A stretch of DNA of 64,000 nucleotides, taken from Cochliopodium minus (taxonomy: Eukaryota > Discosea > Himatismenida > Cochliopodiidae). Every line of letters starts with the position of its first letter. Position 1 is the first letter of the stretch. Of the stretch, positions 45,401-56,836 are shown piece after piece. Both the position numbers and the translations under genes were made by a program. A model generated the notes under the pieces. The model made no database searches, was not told the DNA's origin, and saw nothing but the letters and a program-made list of their open reading frames with translations. The stretch is taken from contig JAMYWO010000124.1 of NCBI GenBank assembly GCA_024220525.1, positions 48,974 to 112,973 on the forward strand, in the 5' to 3' direction.

Positions 45401-47486
45401 TCTAAAAAAAAAAAAATAATTAAAAAAATAATAACAATAAAATTAAAAATAATATTTTTACTGGGTAACTTTATCGCAATAAAAAATTACATTTCCTAAA
45501 CTTTCATTTTGAAAAGAAATTTTTCCAGTCCAAAATTTGGACAAATTACTTCCCTTCTTGATTTTAGAAATGAACTTGTTCTTGTTTTCCTCGGAGGTGT
45601 ATGTCAAAGATCTGTCTTTGGTTTCTATTTCGTGGATGTTTGCAAATGCGGAGAAAATGTCGGATTTTTGGGGAGAAGAGTCTTCTTTGTTGGGTTCCAG
45701 CTTTCTTTTTTTATTATCCACAATGGTGTTTGGCTTTTTTTCTAATAAAAAATAAAAAAAAGTTTTAAAAATAAAAAAGTTATTTAAAAAAAAAAAATAG
45801 GATAATAAAAAATTAGTTAAAAAAAATAAAAATATAAAAATAATAAAAATGTAAAAATGTAAAAATGTAAAAATGTAAAAATGTAAAAATATAAAAATAA
45901 TAAAAATGTAAAAATGTAAAATATAAAAATTGTTTACCATTCAAAGAATTTTTCTTCGAATCATTTTTGAGAGCGTTTTGTTTGTTTTTGTAAGTGTTAA
46001 GCAAAATAGTCTCAGGGTCCAACTGCTCCTCCTCCTCTTCAGACTCCTCGACCTCCATATTCTCCTTCTCTTTCTCTTTCTTTTCCTTCTCCTTCTTCTC
46101 CTTATCTTTCTTCTCCTTCTCCTTCTTTTCTTTCTCTTTTTTCTCCTTTTCTTTTATTTCCTTCTCTTTCTTCTCTTTTTCTTTCTTCTCTTTCTCTTTT
46201 TTCTCCTTTTCTTTCTTTGTATCGCTTTTATTAGAGTTGTTGGTTTTTTTGGTGGACGGAGGAGTGGAGGGAGGGGAGGGAGACTTTCTTTTTGATTCTT
46301 CTTTTTTTGACTCTTCTTTTTTGGAATCTTCCTTCTTTGGTGTCTCTTCTTTTTTTCTTTTGCTATTGTTGCTTTTGGAACTTGTTGAGTTTCTCTTGGT
46401 TCCATTGGAAATTGATTTTTTGCGATTTCCTGTTGATTTTCTTTAAAAATTTAAAAAAATAAAAATGGATAAATAAAAAATAATTGAAAAGGCAAAAATT
46501 TCTTTTGCAAGCAGATTTTTCGAATCTTAAGAAAATTTTTGAATTTATTGATACCTTGTCTTTTTTTCTTCGTAACTATCATCTTTTTCATTGTTTTCTT
46601 CTTCCTCTTCTTCTTCCTCTTCTTCTTGTACGTCTCTCTCTATCTTGAGAGTGGGTGGTTTAGAATTTGATCCTCTTTTAGACCTTGATTTTCTAAATAA
46701 AATTTAAAGTTTAATTATGAAAGTCAAAAAAAGTCATAAAGTGAATTATAAATTAAATATTTAAATATATAAAAATAAAAAAAAAAATAATTTTGGAATA
46801 TTCAATTATTCAATGATAGAGATGAGGTGGAGTTTTTTTTTACTTTGGTTTTTCCTTTGGTGTTGATTTAACTTGTTCTTTTTTGCAAGGATCGCAAAAC
46901 CAATCTCCCTCAGGAACCTTAGCAAGAGGATCTTCGCAGCAATAGGTGTGCTGAGAGTTAGAACAATGTTTTCCGCCTTCCAAAAGTGTATCGCAAAGCA
47001 AAAGATTTTTGGAATCTCCTCCATCTCCGCATACTTGACATCTCTGATCCATTTCGATCGATAACTCGTCCTCCATCTCTATCTCTGGTTCTTTTTCTTC
47101 TTCTTCCTCTTCCTTCTCTTCTTCTTTTTCTTCTTCTTCTTCCTCCTCTTTTTTTGATCCTTTTTTCTTGCTGTTATTGATCGATTTTCTTTTCTTTTCT
47201 TCCTTCTTTTGCTTGATGATGCAGTGATCGCAGAACCAATCCTCCTTCGGGATTCTTTTCAATGGTGGATCTAGGCATGTTGTATGATAACCTGTATTGC
47301 ATCCATCACATATCAACAATTTATCTTCATCATTTCCATCATCACATATAAAGCATATTATCTTTGTGTTTTTTTTTTTAATTTTATTTTTTTTTTTAAT
47401 GTTTTTATTGTGATGAAAAAATTATATCAAAAAAAGGAAAAATAATTATATATTTTTATAAATTTTATTACATCATTATCAGTCAT
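42410..47486 (-). CDS. PHD-PHD-SPOC chromatin protein with BRCT-like C-terminus
   Basis: Twelve exons: 47486-47472, 47361-46844, 46692-46555, 46440-45938, 45741-45462, 44749-44451, 44244-43970, 43711-43555, 43196-43059, 42954-42823, 42757-42665, 42597-42410; 2736 nt, 911 residues, all phases fit. Two PHD fingers: CFICDDGNDEDKLLICDGC with HTTCLDPPLKRIPKEDWFC, and CQVCGDGGDSKNLLLCD to WFCDPC. An extended Lys/Glu-rich charged region follows. At about residue 400 a SPOC-like domain starts with SKFWTGKISF, continuing through LPIILNVLPIP to ICILTIKKQLLG. After an Asn tract comes VRLCFVGYN, FLTYYGAKFSNLG, VKGLDFFETCCKEKKVV, a BRCT-like order. PHD plus SPOC recalls PHF3/DIDO/Bye1, which bind RNA polymerase II; no TFIIS central domain is seen. 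Confidence 0.78.
45836..45930. repeat. TAAAAATG tandem repeat in an intron
   Basis: Around ten GTAAAAATGTAAAAATG-type units inside the intron between exons 4 and 5 of the PHD-SPOC gene. Each unit carries a GTAAAA donor-like hexamer, so it presents an array of decoy 5' splice sites just after the true donor at 45937. Confidence 0.75.
46060..46215. repeat. Lys/Glu codon repeat in the PHD-SPOC gene
   Basis: Imperfect TTCTCCTTCTC/TTTCTCTTTC units, encoding a KEKEKKEK array on the minus strand, typical of long charged single helices in chromatin proteins. Confidence 0.75.
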
Positions 47487-47696
47487 TTTGATTGATGTAT
47501 GTTTGAAAAAAAAAAAGTAAAACTTTTTTATGGAGAATTGTAAAGTAATTTTTTTTTATTATTTTTTATATTTCTTCATCCAACAAATATATTTATTTAT
47601 TTTTATATACTGGTGAAAATAAGATGATTAAAGGGTATCATTGGACTGCTATTGAAAAATTTCAAAATTTTTAACATTTGACCAAGAAATATTCAA

Positions 47697-47921
47697 TTAT
47701 TTTTCACTTAAATTAATATTAATTTTTATTAACACTTTGTCGTTGATTATCTCGCCCACAGTATCTTCAAAAGTAATTACAATGGAATTAAAAAAAGATC
47801 CTTTAATTATTATCCAATTTCTCATCCTATTTCTATACAAGAGATACTTTCTATAAATATAAAAATCATACCATCCACAATGATCATATTGGATAATATG
47901 AGATTCCAAAAGCATAAACAT
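47697..47921 (-). CDS. Short ORF, unassigned (74 residues)
   Basis: ATG 47921 opens MFMLLESHIIQYDHCGWYDF, followed by a basic aromatic stretch and a strand-like end GEIINDKVLIKININLSEK. No family recognised. The start is 64 bp from the divergent M28 peptidase start at 47986, so both share a very short promoter. It could be a partial gene with an upstream exon, since a T-rich acceptor-like TTTAG lies 6 nt before the ATG. Confidence 0.4.
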   Translation of the reverse strand: MFMLLESHIIQYDHCGWYDFYIYRKYLLYRNRMRNWIIIKGSFFNSIVITFEDTVGEIINDKVLIKININLSEK

Positions 47922-47985
47922 CTTCTTTCTAAACCAAAACAAATTTTTTTTAAATTATAAATTTTATAATTTTATAATAAAAAAA

Positions 47986-50462
47986 ATGCTTAGTCCAAGC
48001 AAGGCATTGGTAACATTCATTTTAATTTTTTGCCTGTTGTGTATATTGGTACCCTTATCCATAACATTTGGTAACGATACTATATTGCAAAGAAATTTCA
48101 AAATAAAAAATGTGATGAAACATTTAAATACCCTCAATGATATTGCGACAAAGTTTGGAAATAGAAATACAGAAGGATTCAACGAATCAGTAAATTATAA
48201 TCATCTGAAATCATAATATTATCTTTTTTATTTTTTTTGATTCAATTAATAAAGGTTGAATATCTTCTCAACACATTCAATAAATTCAAAAACTATTTCA
48301 ATATAACGAAACAAATATTCACATTCCCACAAAGGAAAATCAGTAAAAAAAAAAAAAATATAAAAATTTTAATTTATTTTTATTTTTATTTTTAAAATGA
48401 TTAGACAGGTAAAAATCAATTCTCTTTTCGTTTGAATATTCATTAACCTTTTTCAACAAAGTGTCCCAAAATTGATGATTAACAATCTCAATCTTACATA
48501 TTACACCGAATTTGAAGAAATGGGGTATGCAGGAGCAGGAGATATAAAAAACACAAAATTATATTATGTCAAGAGTGGTTGTGAAGAAGAAGAGTGGATC
48601 AACTTTGTTAATGATTCTGTTGCTTTAATTAAATTAAAAAAGGAAGATGATTGTGAAATCGATTTAAAAATCTCCAATGCAATTGAACATGGAGCACTGG
48701 GAGCTTTAACCTTCAATGATTTTTATACTGAAAGACATAATCTTCCTTATGAATTGCCTGATGAGGGCATTACTAAATTAGGTTTTTTAAAATTTAATTT
48801 ATGTTTTATTAACTAATTTTTTTTCATTTTAAAAATTTTTATTTATTTTTGATTATAAATATTTTGATTTTAATAATTTTTTGCTTTTAAATAATTTTTT
48901 TGATTGAAATAATTTTCTTTAAAAAATTTTTTTTCATACAAAATAATTTTAATTTTTTCATTAAAACAATTTTTTTTAACAAACTTTTTTTTTAACAAAT
49001 TTTTTTTACAAATTTTTTTTTTTTATAATATTTTTTTTATATCAACTTTAGTTTCTATTCCTGTTTTTTCAATTGACCATACATTAGGATCCATGATGGA
49101 AAAGGCAATATCTTCGGTGGAATATAACGTAACCATGTTTTCAGACAACTACTATTTCTATCAAACTTCCTATAATGTTATAGTAGAAACCAAAAAAGGA
49201 AATATTCAAAACACCATTCTAACTGGAGCTCATTTAGATTCTTCTCGATATGGACCAGGCATGAAAAATAAAATATTTAAATTAATTTTTTTAAATTCAA
49301 TAATTTTTTTTAAATAAGGAATTAATGATGATGGCTCTGGTTAATATTCTTTAATTTTTTAATTTTTTTTAATTTTAAATATTAATTTTTTTTCATTTTT
49401 TTTTTCTAGGAGTTTCTGCAAATATGGAAATCGCTATTTTGATGGCCAAATTGAACATTAATACTCCAAACAAAGTTAGATTTTTGTTTTTTGGTGCAGA
49501 AGAGGTATTTGAGTGATTAAGTAAAGGTCAAATTATATAATATGTAATTTTTGTTCAAAGGAATATCCTTGGATGATGTTAGCAATTTTTAATCAATTTT
49601 TTATCAATTTTTTTCAATTTTTTTTTTTAAAACAAAATAAAATAGGGGAAGTCGACATTACGTGGAAAATCTTGATGAATTTGAAAAAAAGCAGATTTCT
49701 TTGTATATAAACTCAGACATGGTCCTAAATATTTTAAAAAATCTATTTTTCAAAAAATAATTCCTTTTTTCTCAAAAACAGATAGTAATAACTTTTTTTA
49801 TAAAAAATTTTTTTTAAGCTGAATCTATTTTTTTTAAAACCTAAATACATTTTTTTCAAAATTATTTTAAAAACTAAATATATTTTTTTTTCAATAGGGA
49901 TCTCCCAATGGTTATTTTGGTGTATACAATGTCTCTTCCATTAACAAAGGATGTAACTTCCTTCAAAGCAAAGTGGCTGAAATTCTCAACGAAAAGAAAA
50001 TTTCCTTTGATCTTTCCACAATGTCTTCCAATGGATCTGATTATTACTCTTTTTATCACCTCAACTATCCTTTCATAGGTTTTGATTCAGGTGATTAATA
50101 TTTAAATCAATCAATCTTGTTTGTTTAATTCCTTAATCTAAAAAAAAAAAAAACTGTTAGGAGTCTCAGATTTTAAGACACATGAAGAATATCTCAAATT
50201 TGGGGGTAATTTTTTTTAATTTTTTTTTGTTAATTATTTTCTTTTATTTATATATTATTTTTTTTATAAATTCATTTTTCAATTTTTTTTTTTTTTATTA
50301 ATAAAAGGTGTTGTGAATGTCCCTCATGATCCTTGTTATCACATGTTTTGTGATAACATCCGAAACATCAATCAAACCTTGTTGGAAAGTATCTCCAGAT
50401 CTTTGTTGGATCTCCTCATCTATCTCTCCAATGAGAAAGATTTGGATTCCAAATTATATTAA
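47986..50462 (+). CDS. M28 family zinc aminopeptidase, membrane anchored
   Basis: Twelve exons (47986-48189, 48255-48342, 48405-48408, 48462-48781, 49052-49258, 49319-49339, 49410-49504, 49561-49577, 49646-49721, 49898-50090, 50161-50205, 50308-50462) sum to 1425 nt, 474 residues. N-terminal signal anchor (ALVTFILIFCLLCILVPLS), a PA-like insert (NAIEHGALGALTFND), then the M28 metal set: TGAHLDSS (His), GPGINDDGSG (bridging Asp), FFGAEE (general base and ligand Glu), YINSDMG (Asp) and DPCYHMFCD (His). All ligands are present, so it should be active, probably in the secretory or vacuolar lumen. Exon 3 is 4 nt (ACAG), needed for frame; the donor after CCAG at 49259 is GC. Confidence 0.88.
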
Positions 50463-50572
50463 AATATTCAAAAAAAAAAAAAAAAAGTTTTTTTTTCAGT
50501 TAAAAAAATATAAAATAAAAAAAAAAAAAAAAAAAATAGTTGAGTGTTTCATTGAGACAGTATTTATATACA

Positions 50573-52004
<1,432 letters not shown>

Positions 52005-52261
52005 ACAAATCAAGAAAGAAAAAAAATTTTTAAAAAGAAGAAAAAATTTTTAAAAAGAAAAATAAATTTTTTTTGTTGTAAAAAAAAACTTTAATTTTAA
52101 ATTTATCCAAAAAACTTTTTTTAATTATTTTAAAAAAAAAATTATTTCAAAAAAAAAAAAATTATTTCATAAATTTTTTTGTCAAAATTTTAATATTTAA
52201 TTTTTCATTGTTTACAAGATTTAATTCTTCATTTTTTAATTTTTTTCCAAAATTTATTTCC
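52005..52261. other. Convergent spacer
   Basis: A/T-rich interval between the 3' ends of CFIm25 (+) and the tRNA deacylase (-). No gene. Confidence 0.6.
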
Positions 52262-52932
52262 TCAAAAATCGAGATTTATTGTCATTGGTCCAGATGATGA
52301 AAACTTGAGATCTTGTTTGTTACCATATATTCCGCAAACAATTTTAGAATGGTCGCTGAACTTGTTGATTTCGACGTTTTTCTCGTTGTTTTTCTTAATC
52401 AGATCGGAGAAATTAGTGTAAAACTTTTCTCCTTCTGTTTTTTCCAACAATGAATGAAATTGTACACTAGTTTTGTTTAATTTTCCGCTTAATGATGCTT
52501 GTGGGATTAACATTATGTCTAGATTGTTTTGGGAGAGGGATGTTGGCTTTGCGTTATCGTCGTTCGGATCTTTGTAAAATTTGATTTTGAAAAGTTTGTT
52601 GGCGTATTCTTCAAGCTTTTCAAATTTTGCTTCTTTTAGAAATACAAGATAGGCTATTATTCTTTTTTTTTAATTAAAATATAATTTTTTTTGAGAATTA
52701 TAATATATTATTTGTGATGTTCAAATCATTGGAAATTATTTGATGAAAGTATTTGATTTATTTTGAATTTTTAAATAATTTTTGTTTTACCCTTTATTTA
52801 TTGATTGATATTCATTTCCCACCTATAAAAAATAAAGATATTACATGTATTGTTGGAAAAAATGATTTATTGATTTTGATTTACTTGCAAAGTAGCATTA
52901 TCTACTCTCTGAATAATAATCTTTAAAGACAT
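52262..52932 (-). CDS. DTD2: D-Tyr-tRNA deacylase-like protein of ATD (DTD2) type
   Basis: Three exons (52932-52885, 52822-52791, 52661-52262) give 159 residues. Starts MSLKIIIQRVDNATLQVGNE, the DTD-fold N-terminus. Instead of the canonical DTD motif SQFTL it has IPQASLSGKLNKTSVQFHSL, close to PQATLGGRLKGRNMQYHS of vertebrate DTD2, and later CGIYGNKQDLKFSSSGPMTI, close to [20 protein letters not shown]. These are the ATD signatures (PQATL and trans Gly-Pro). ATD removes L-Ala mischarged on tRNA-Thr. ATD was described as animal-specific, so the hit is notable. A divergent canonical DTD cannot be excluded. Confidence 0.85.
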
Positions 52933-53543
52933 TTTTTTTTTTTTTTTTAAAGTTTTGAGATATAATATTTTGATGAATAATCAAATGGATTCTCAACATG
53001 AGTGATAAAAAAGATATAATGGAGACGTGAAGAGATCTATATAAATGATATATTTTTCAAGTTTTAACAAAATAAATCCATTTTTCTTGTTGAATGTTTT
53101 GAAAAAAATATCAACCATTTCAATCCACTGAAGAAACAAACTTGTAATTTAAATTTCTAATTTCCCTTGTTCAAATTCGTGAATATTAAAATTTGAATCT
53201 AAATTAATGGTAAAGTTTCTAAGATTTTAACTACATTAATTAATAATTAATCCATTCTTTGAGAAAGATTATTTAAGGTGTACTAAAAGGTTGTGCTAAC
53301 TCATAAGACTTTCCATAAAGATACTTTTATTAAGAATTTATGAACTACTTGAAAACAACAAAAACAGTTCAAAGAGGAAATGTTCAAAGTTGTTAAAAAT
53401 CCCAATGGCCACTTTGTTTGTTCATTTAAATTGATCCTATACACTAGAGTTTCTTTGGCTTCTTTTACAACGAGAACTTTTGAAACAAAAGAAAATAAAG
53501 AGATCCAATCTCTGAAAATATATTTTTGAAATTATATTAAAAA
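52933..53543. other. Intergenic, divergent promoters
   Basis: 611 bp between the divergent deacylase and DUF1349 genes. No open frame with coding character and no RNA gene recognised. Confidence 0.55.
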
Positions 53544-54334
53544 ATGGACACTGATTCTTTTAAATGGTTGAATGAACCTAAAAAATGGAAATATGAAAAT
53601 AATATTCTCAAAGTTCATGCTGAATTCGAAACAGATTTTTGGAGAATCACTCATTATGTAAGATTCCAAAAATATAAATCTCATCAAATAAATTATGATA
53701 GGGATTTATCAGAGATAGTGGACATTTCTTTTACAAAATCCAAGAAGGAGATTTCATTGCCAAAGTGAGAATCAGAGGAGATTATAAGAGTAAGAAATTA
53801 TTCATAAAGTTCAAATAATATCAAATAATACCTAAATATTAGAACTTTATGATCAAGGAGGACTGATGATAAGGATTGATAATAAAAATTGGATTAAAAC
53901 AGGTGAGTCATAAATCAACATTGAACCTTTAATGAAAATATCCAATTAATTTAATGAATAAATAGGGATTGAATATGTTGATGGATCCCAAAACATTTCG
54001 GCTGTGGTAACAAGAGAATTTAGTGATTGGTCTGTGATAGAAAGAAAAGACAATCCCAAAGAAATATGGATAACTTTGAAAAGAAAGGGAGATTTCGTCG
54101 AAATAAAATATTCTTTTTCTGAGAATGAGGGATATTCAATGTTAAGATTATGTTACTTTCCTGATCAAAGTCCAACATGTGAGATTGGAGGTTAATTTGT
54201 TCAGTTTTAATGTTATTTAATTTATTTTTTTTTAATCAGTGATGTCTTGTGCTCCCACAAATGAAAATGGATTTGATATTGAGTTTGATTCTTTCGTTGT
54301 GACAAAGTTGGAAGAAGAGAAAGAGAAGAAATAA
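53544..54334 (+). CDS. DUF1349 family protein
   Basis: Five exons (53544-53657, 53702-53789, 53843-53902, 53966-54190, 54240-54334) give 193 residues, the size of a single DUF1349 domain. Family blocks: KWLNEPKKWKYENNILKVHA, TDFWRITHYGFIRDSGHFFY, YDQGGLMIRIDNKNWIKTG, YVDGSQNISAVVTREFSDWS and LRLCYFPD. The fold is a concanavalin-like beta sandwich; the yeast member Ree1 influences enolase and galactose response, but the biochemical role is unsettled. Found in bacteria and scattered eukaryotes, so transfer at some time is possible, yet five introns show it is well settled here. Confidence 0.88.
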
Positions 54335-54438
54335 AAATGAAAAAAAAAATGAAAAAAAATTAATTCTGAGAATAGAAAAATATTTCTTTTAAAAATTATT
54401 CTTTTATTTAACAATCAAGCCATCTCCTTTGTTTCTTT

Positions 54439-55333
54439 TCAAATGAATTGATTTCTGAAATTTACAGGGATAGAATCTAATTGGATATTTTTGTTATTGT
54501 TATTGAAATCAAAGGTGTTGCTGCTTGTTTGATTGAACATTCCACCAATATTATTGTTATTAGTGTTGAAATTGAAGGGATTTTGGGTGATGGAACTGTT
54601 ATTGTCGAATATCAAGGGATTTGATTTCAATAATTGGAATTTGTTGAGATTTGTTTTCTTTATTGTATCTTCATGCTCTTTATATTTGTCCAACATCGAT
54701 TTATGATGTGCTACTATTGCACTCAATCTCAATTCTTCTGCTGAATGATCTCCCTTTATCACACTTTCTCTATCTTCTGGACCATAAGTTGTCAATAGAT
54801 AGTAATGTTTATCCAAAAAATCATCCACATCGTGTTGTATCTTCATTCTATAAAGATGTTTTAGTCATATTATTTTGATTTTAAAATATTATTGAATGAA
54901 TAGTTGTATTTAGTTCTTATAATGTTATATATCAATCTTTTGGATGTTATTGTATTATCTTTGTGGAAATATAAAATAAATTATATAAATCTAGGAAATA
55001 TAATTGAAATTAAATTATCTGATTTTTACTTGAGGTTGTCCTTATTATTCAAATCCATTTGTACATTCTGCTTTTTTGTTTTATGCAAATATCTGCAATT
55101 ATGATTCTTACATTTTTCCAATGTTACATATTTACATTGTTCTGTTGTTTGTGGATGAAAGAAAGAACATGTCTTTCCTATTTATCGAGATTTTATGTAT
55201 TTGAATATTAGTTTGGGCAAAATTATTTGAATAAAAATGACAAACCATTTTTACAATTTCCTGATAACCAATATTTACAAGGTCTCTTATTGTTATTGTT
55301 TTCGCGATTGTTAAAATTATTGAAATTATTCAT
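54439..55333 (-). CDS. CCCH zinc-finger protein, possibly NUP42-like
   Basis: Three exons (55333-55246, 55177-55030, 54847-54439) give 214 residues. After an Asn-rich start come two zinc-finger-like modules: CKYWLSGNCKNGKTCSFFH (C-x7-C-x5-C-x3-H, canonical) and CKYVTLEKCKNHNCRYLH (C-x7-C-x4-C-x3-H). A helical middle (DVDDFLDKHYYLLTTYG, SAEELRLSAIVAHHK) follows, then NPLIF and NPFNF motifs in an Asn-rich tail. CCCH plus F-rich tail recalls the nuclear pore protein NUP42, but true FG repeats are few; an mRNA-binding protein is the safer statement. Confidence 0.72.
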
Positions 55334-55485
55334 ATTTTTTTTATTTTTTTTTTTATCTATCAACGTGCAAGATCACTCCAATATTATCTCTGTGAAATCT
55401 TCTTATTTCAAATCTTCTTGTAAATAATTGATCCTCTGTTCATTTTATTGAAAGATAAATAAAAAAAAATTTGGATTTTGAAGAA

Positions 55486-55833
55486 ATGAGTGATAAAGAG
55501 AAAACAGTATCAAATATTGGACCATTGGAAATAGTAGATAAATGTATTGGATCAAGAGTATGGATTATAATGAAAGGAGATAAAGAGATTGTAAATTAAA
55601 ATAACAAAAATTGTGAATAATTGTTAACAAATAAATTTATATTTGCTCCTTTTTTCTTTTTGAAGGTTGGTACTTTGAGAGGATTTGATGATTATGTGAA
55701 TATGGTCCTTGAAGATGTATTGGAGTATGAAATAACACCAGAAGGAACAAAAAAGACAAAATTGAATTCTATACTCTTGAATGGAAACCATATTGCGATG
55801 ATTGTTCCTGGATCTGAAAGAAAAGAGAAATAA
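55486..55833 (+). CDS. LSM5: U6 snRNA-associated Sm-like protein LSm5
   Basis: Two exons (55486-55590, 55666-55833) give 90 residues (human 91). Sm1 motif: [20 protein letters not shown], splice, [20 protein letters not shown]; Sm2: [16 protein letters not shown]. The EYEITPEG spacer is typical of LSm5. It belongs to the LSm1-7 mRNA decay ring and the LSm2-8 U6 snRNP ring. The intron falls exactly between KEI and VGTL. Confidence 0.95.
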
Positions 55834-55917
55834 AAATGATAAAAAAAAAAATGTGAAATATTAAAACAGATATTTAATAAATAAACAAGATAGGTGTTAT
55901 ATAATACCAAATACAAT

Positions 55918-56748
55918 TTATTTCATGTTTATCATCTCTTTTATCATTCTTTTCTGCAAATTTTTTTGTTTCTCAATGAAAAGGAATTCATTTGAATCGA
56001 TATAGATTATTTCTGCTTCGAATAGATTCTCCTCTTTGTTCCATTGTATGAAATTTGCCTGTTTAAATTGAATTTCTTCGCCACTGCTTTTATATCCCAT
56101 CCAATCTTCTTTATGTATTGCTCTTATTAAATATTCTTCAAATATTCCTTGTGGAGATACCTAGATGTACAAAATGATTTGAATAATTAAGAGTAAATTT
56201 TGAAGATTATAGCAAATAATGTTTGAATATATCAGACTTTTTTCTTTTTTAAAAAGATTTACAGATAATCTAAGCAATTTTCTTTCAATATTTGTGAATG
56301 ATTTGTTGAATTGATCATAATAATCTTTCAATCCTTCTCTATTCTCGAATATTTTACCAGTCAATCTATTCACAAGTTTGCATTTATCGATAAATGAAGA
56401 GAGTGATTCCATATCTGGATCTTCCCTCCATTTGCGATGAGATTCCCATAAATCTGTCATTTTTTTAGAATCTTCTTCTTTTAATCTAGATAAGTAAGCA
56501 TTATCGATTATATCTTGTTCATCTCTCAAGGGAAAAGGTTCAATTCTTAAAATATTATCATCTTGATCATCCTTCTTTGTGGCAAATTTTTTGAGCAACA
56601 AAAAGCCCAATCCAAAAATACCTGCAATTGCAAAATATAAAGAAATTCTATCTCTTTCTTTATCATCATTCACATTGGTATCTTGATTTAAATTGATATT
56701 TGATTCATTGATTTGATTTTTCAAAGTTGATAGGTTTGATGTGAACAT
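55918..56748 (-). CDS. Single-pass membrane protein, unassigned
   Basis: Two exons (56748-56263, 56160-55918) give 242 residues. Hydrophilic N-terminus of about 34 residues, one membrane helix (ISLYFAIAGIFGLGFLLL) followed by KKFATKKDD, then a soluble domain with EEDSKKMTDLWESHRKWRED, a helix KGLKDYYDQF-like segment and a C-terminal strand-rich part (FEAEIIYIDSNEFLFIEKQK). Topology suggests a mitochondrial outer membrane or ER anchor with a cytosolic domain. No family recognised. Its start is 88 bp from the divergent AP-5 beta start. Confidence 0.68.
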
Positions 56749-56836
56749 TTTATAGACAATTTTTTTTTTATTTCTTTCAAATTATTAAAAAAATAAAAAA
56801 AGGTTTGTTTGAATCCTTGAATATATTTTTTCAATA

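Noticed and set aside
45930-46446. Ser/Phe-rich + strand frames
   Set aside because: Shadows of the Lys/Glu-rich part of the PHD-SPOC gene.
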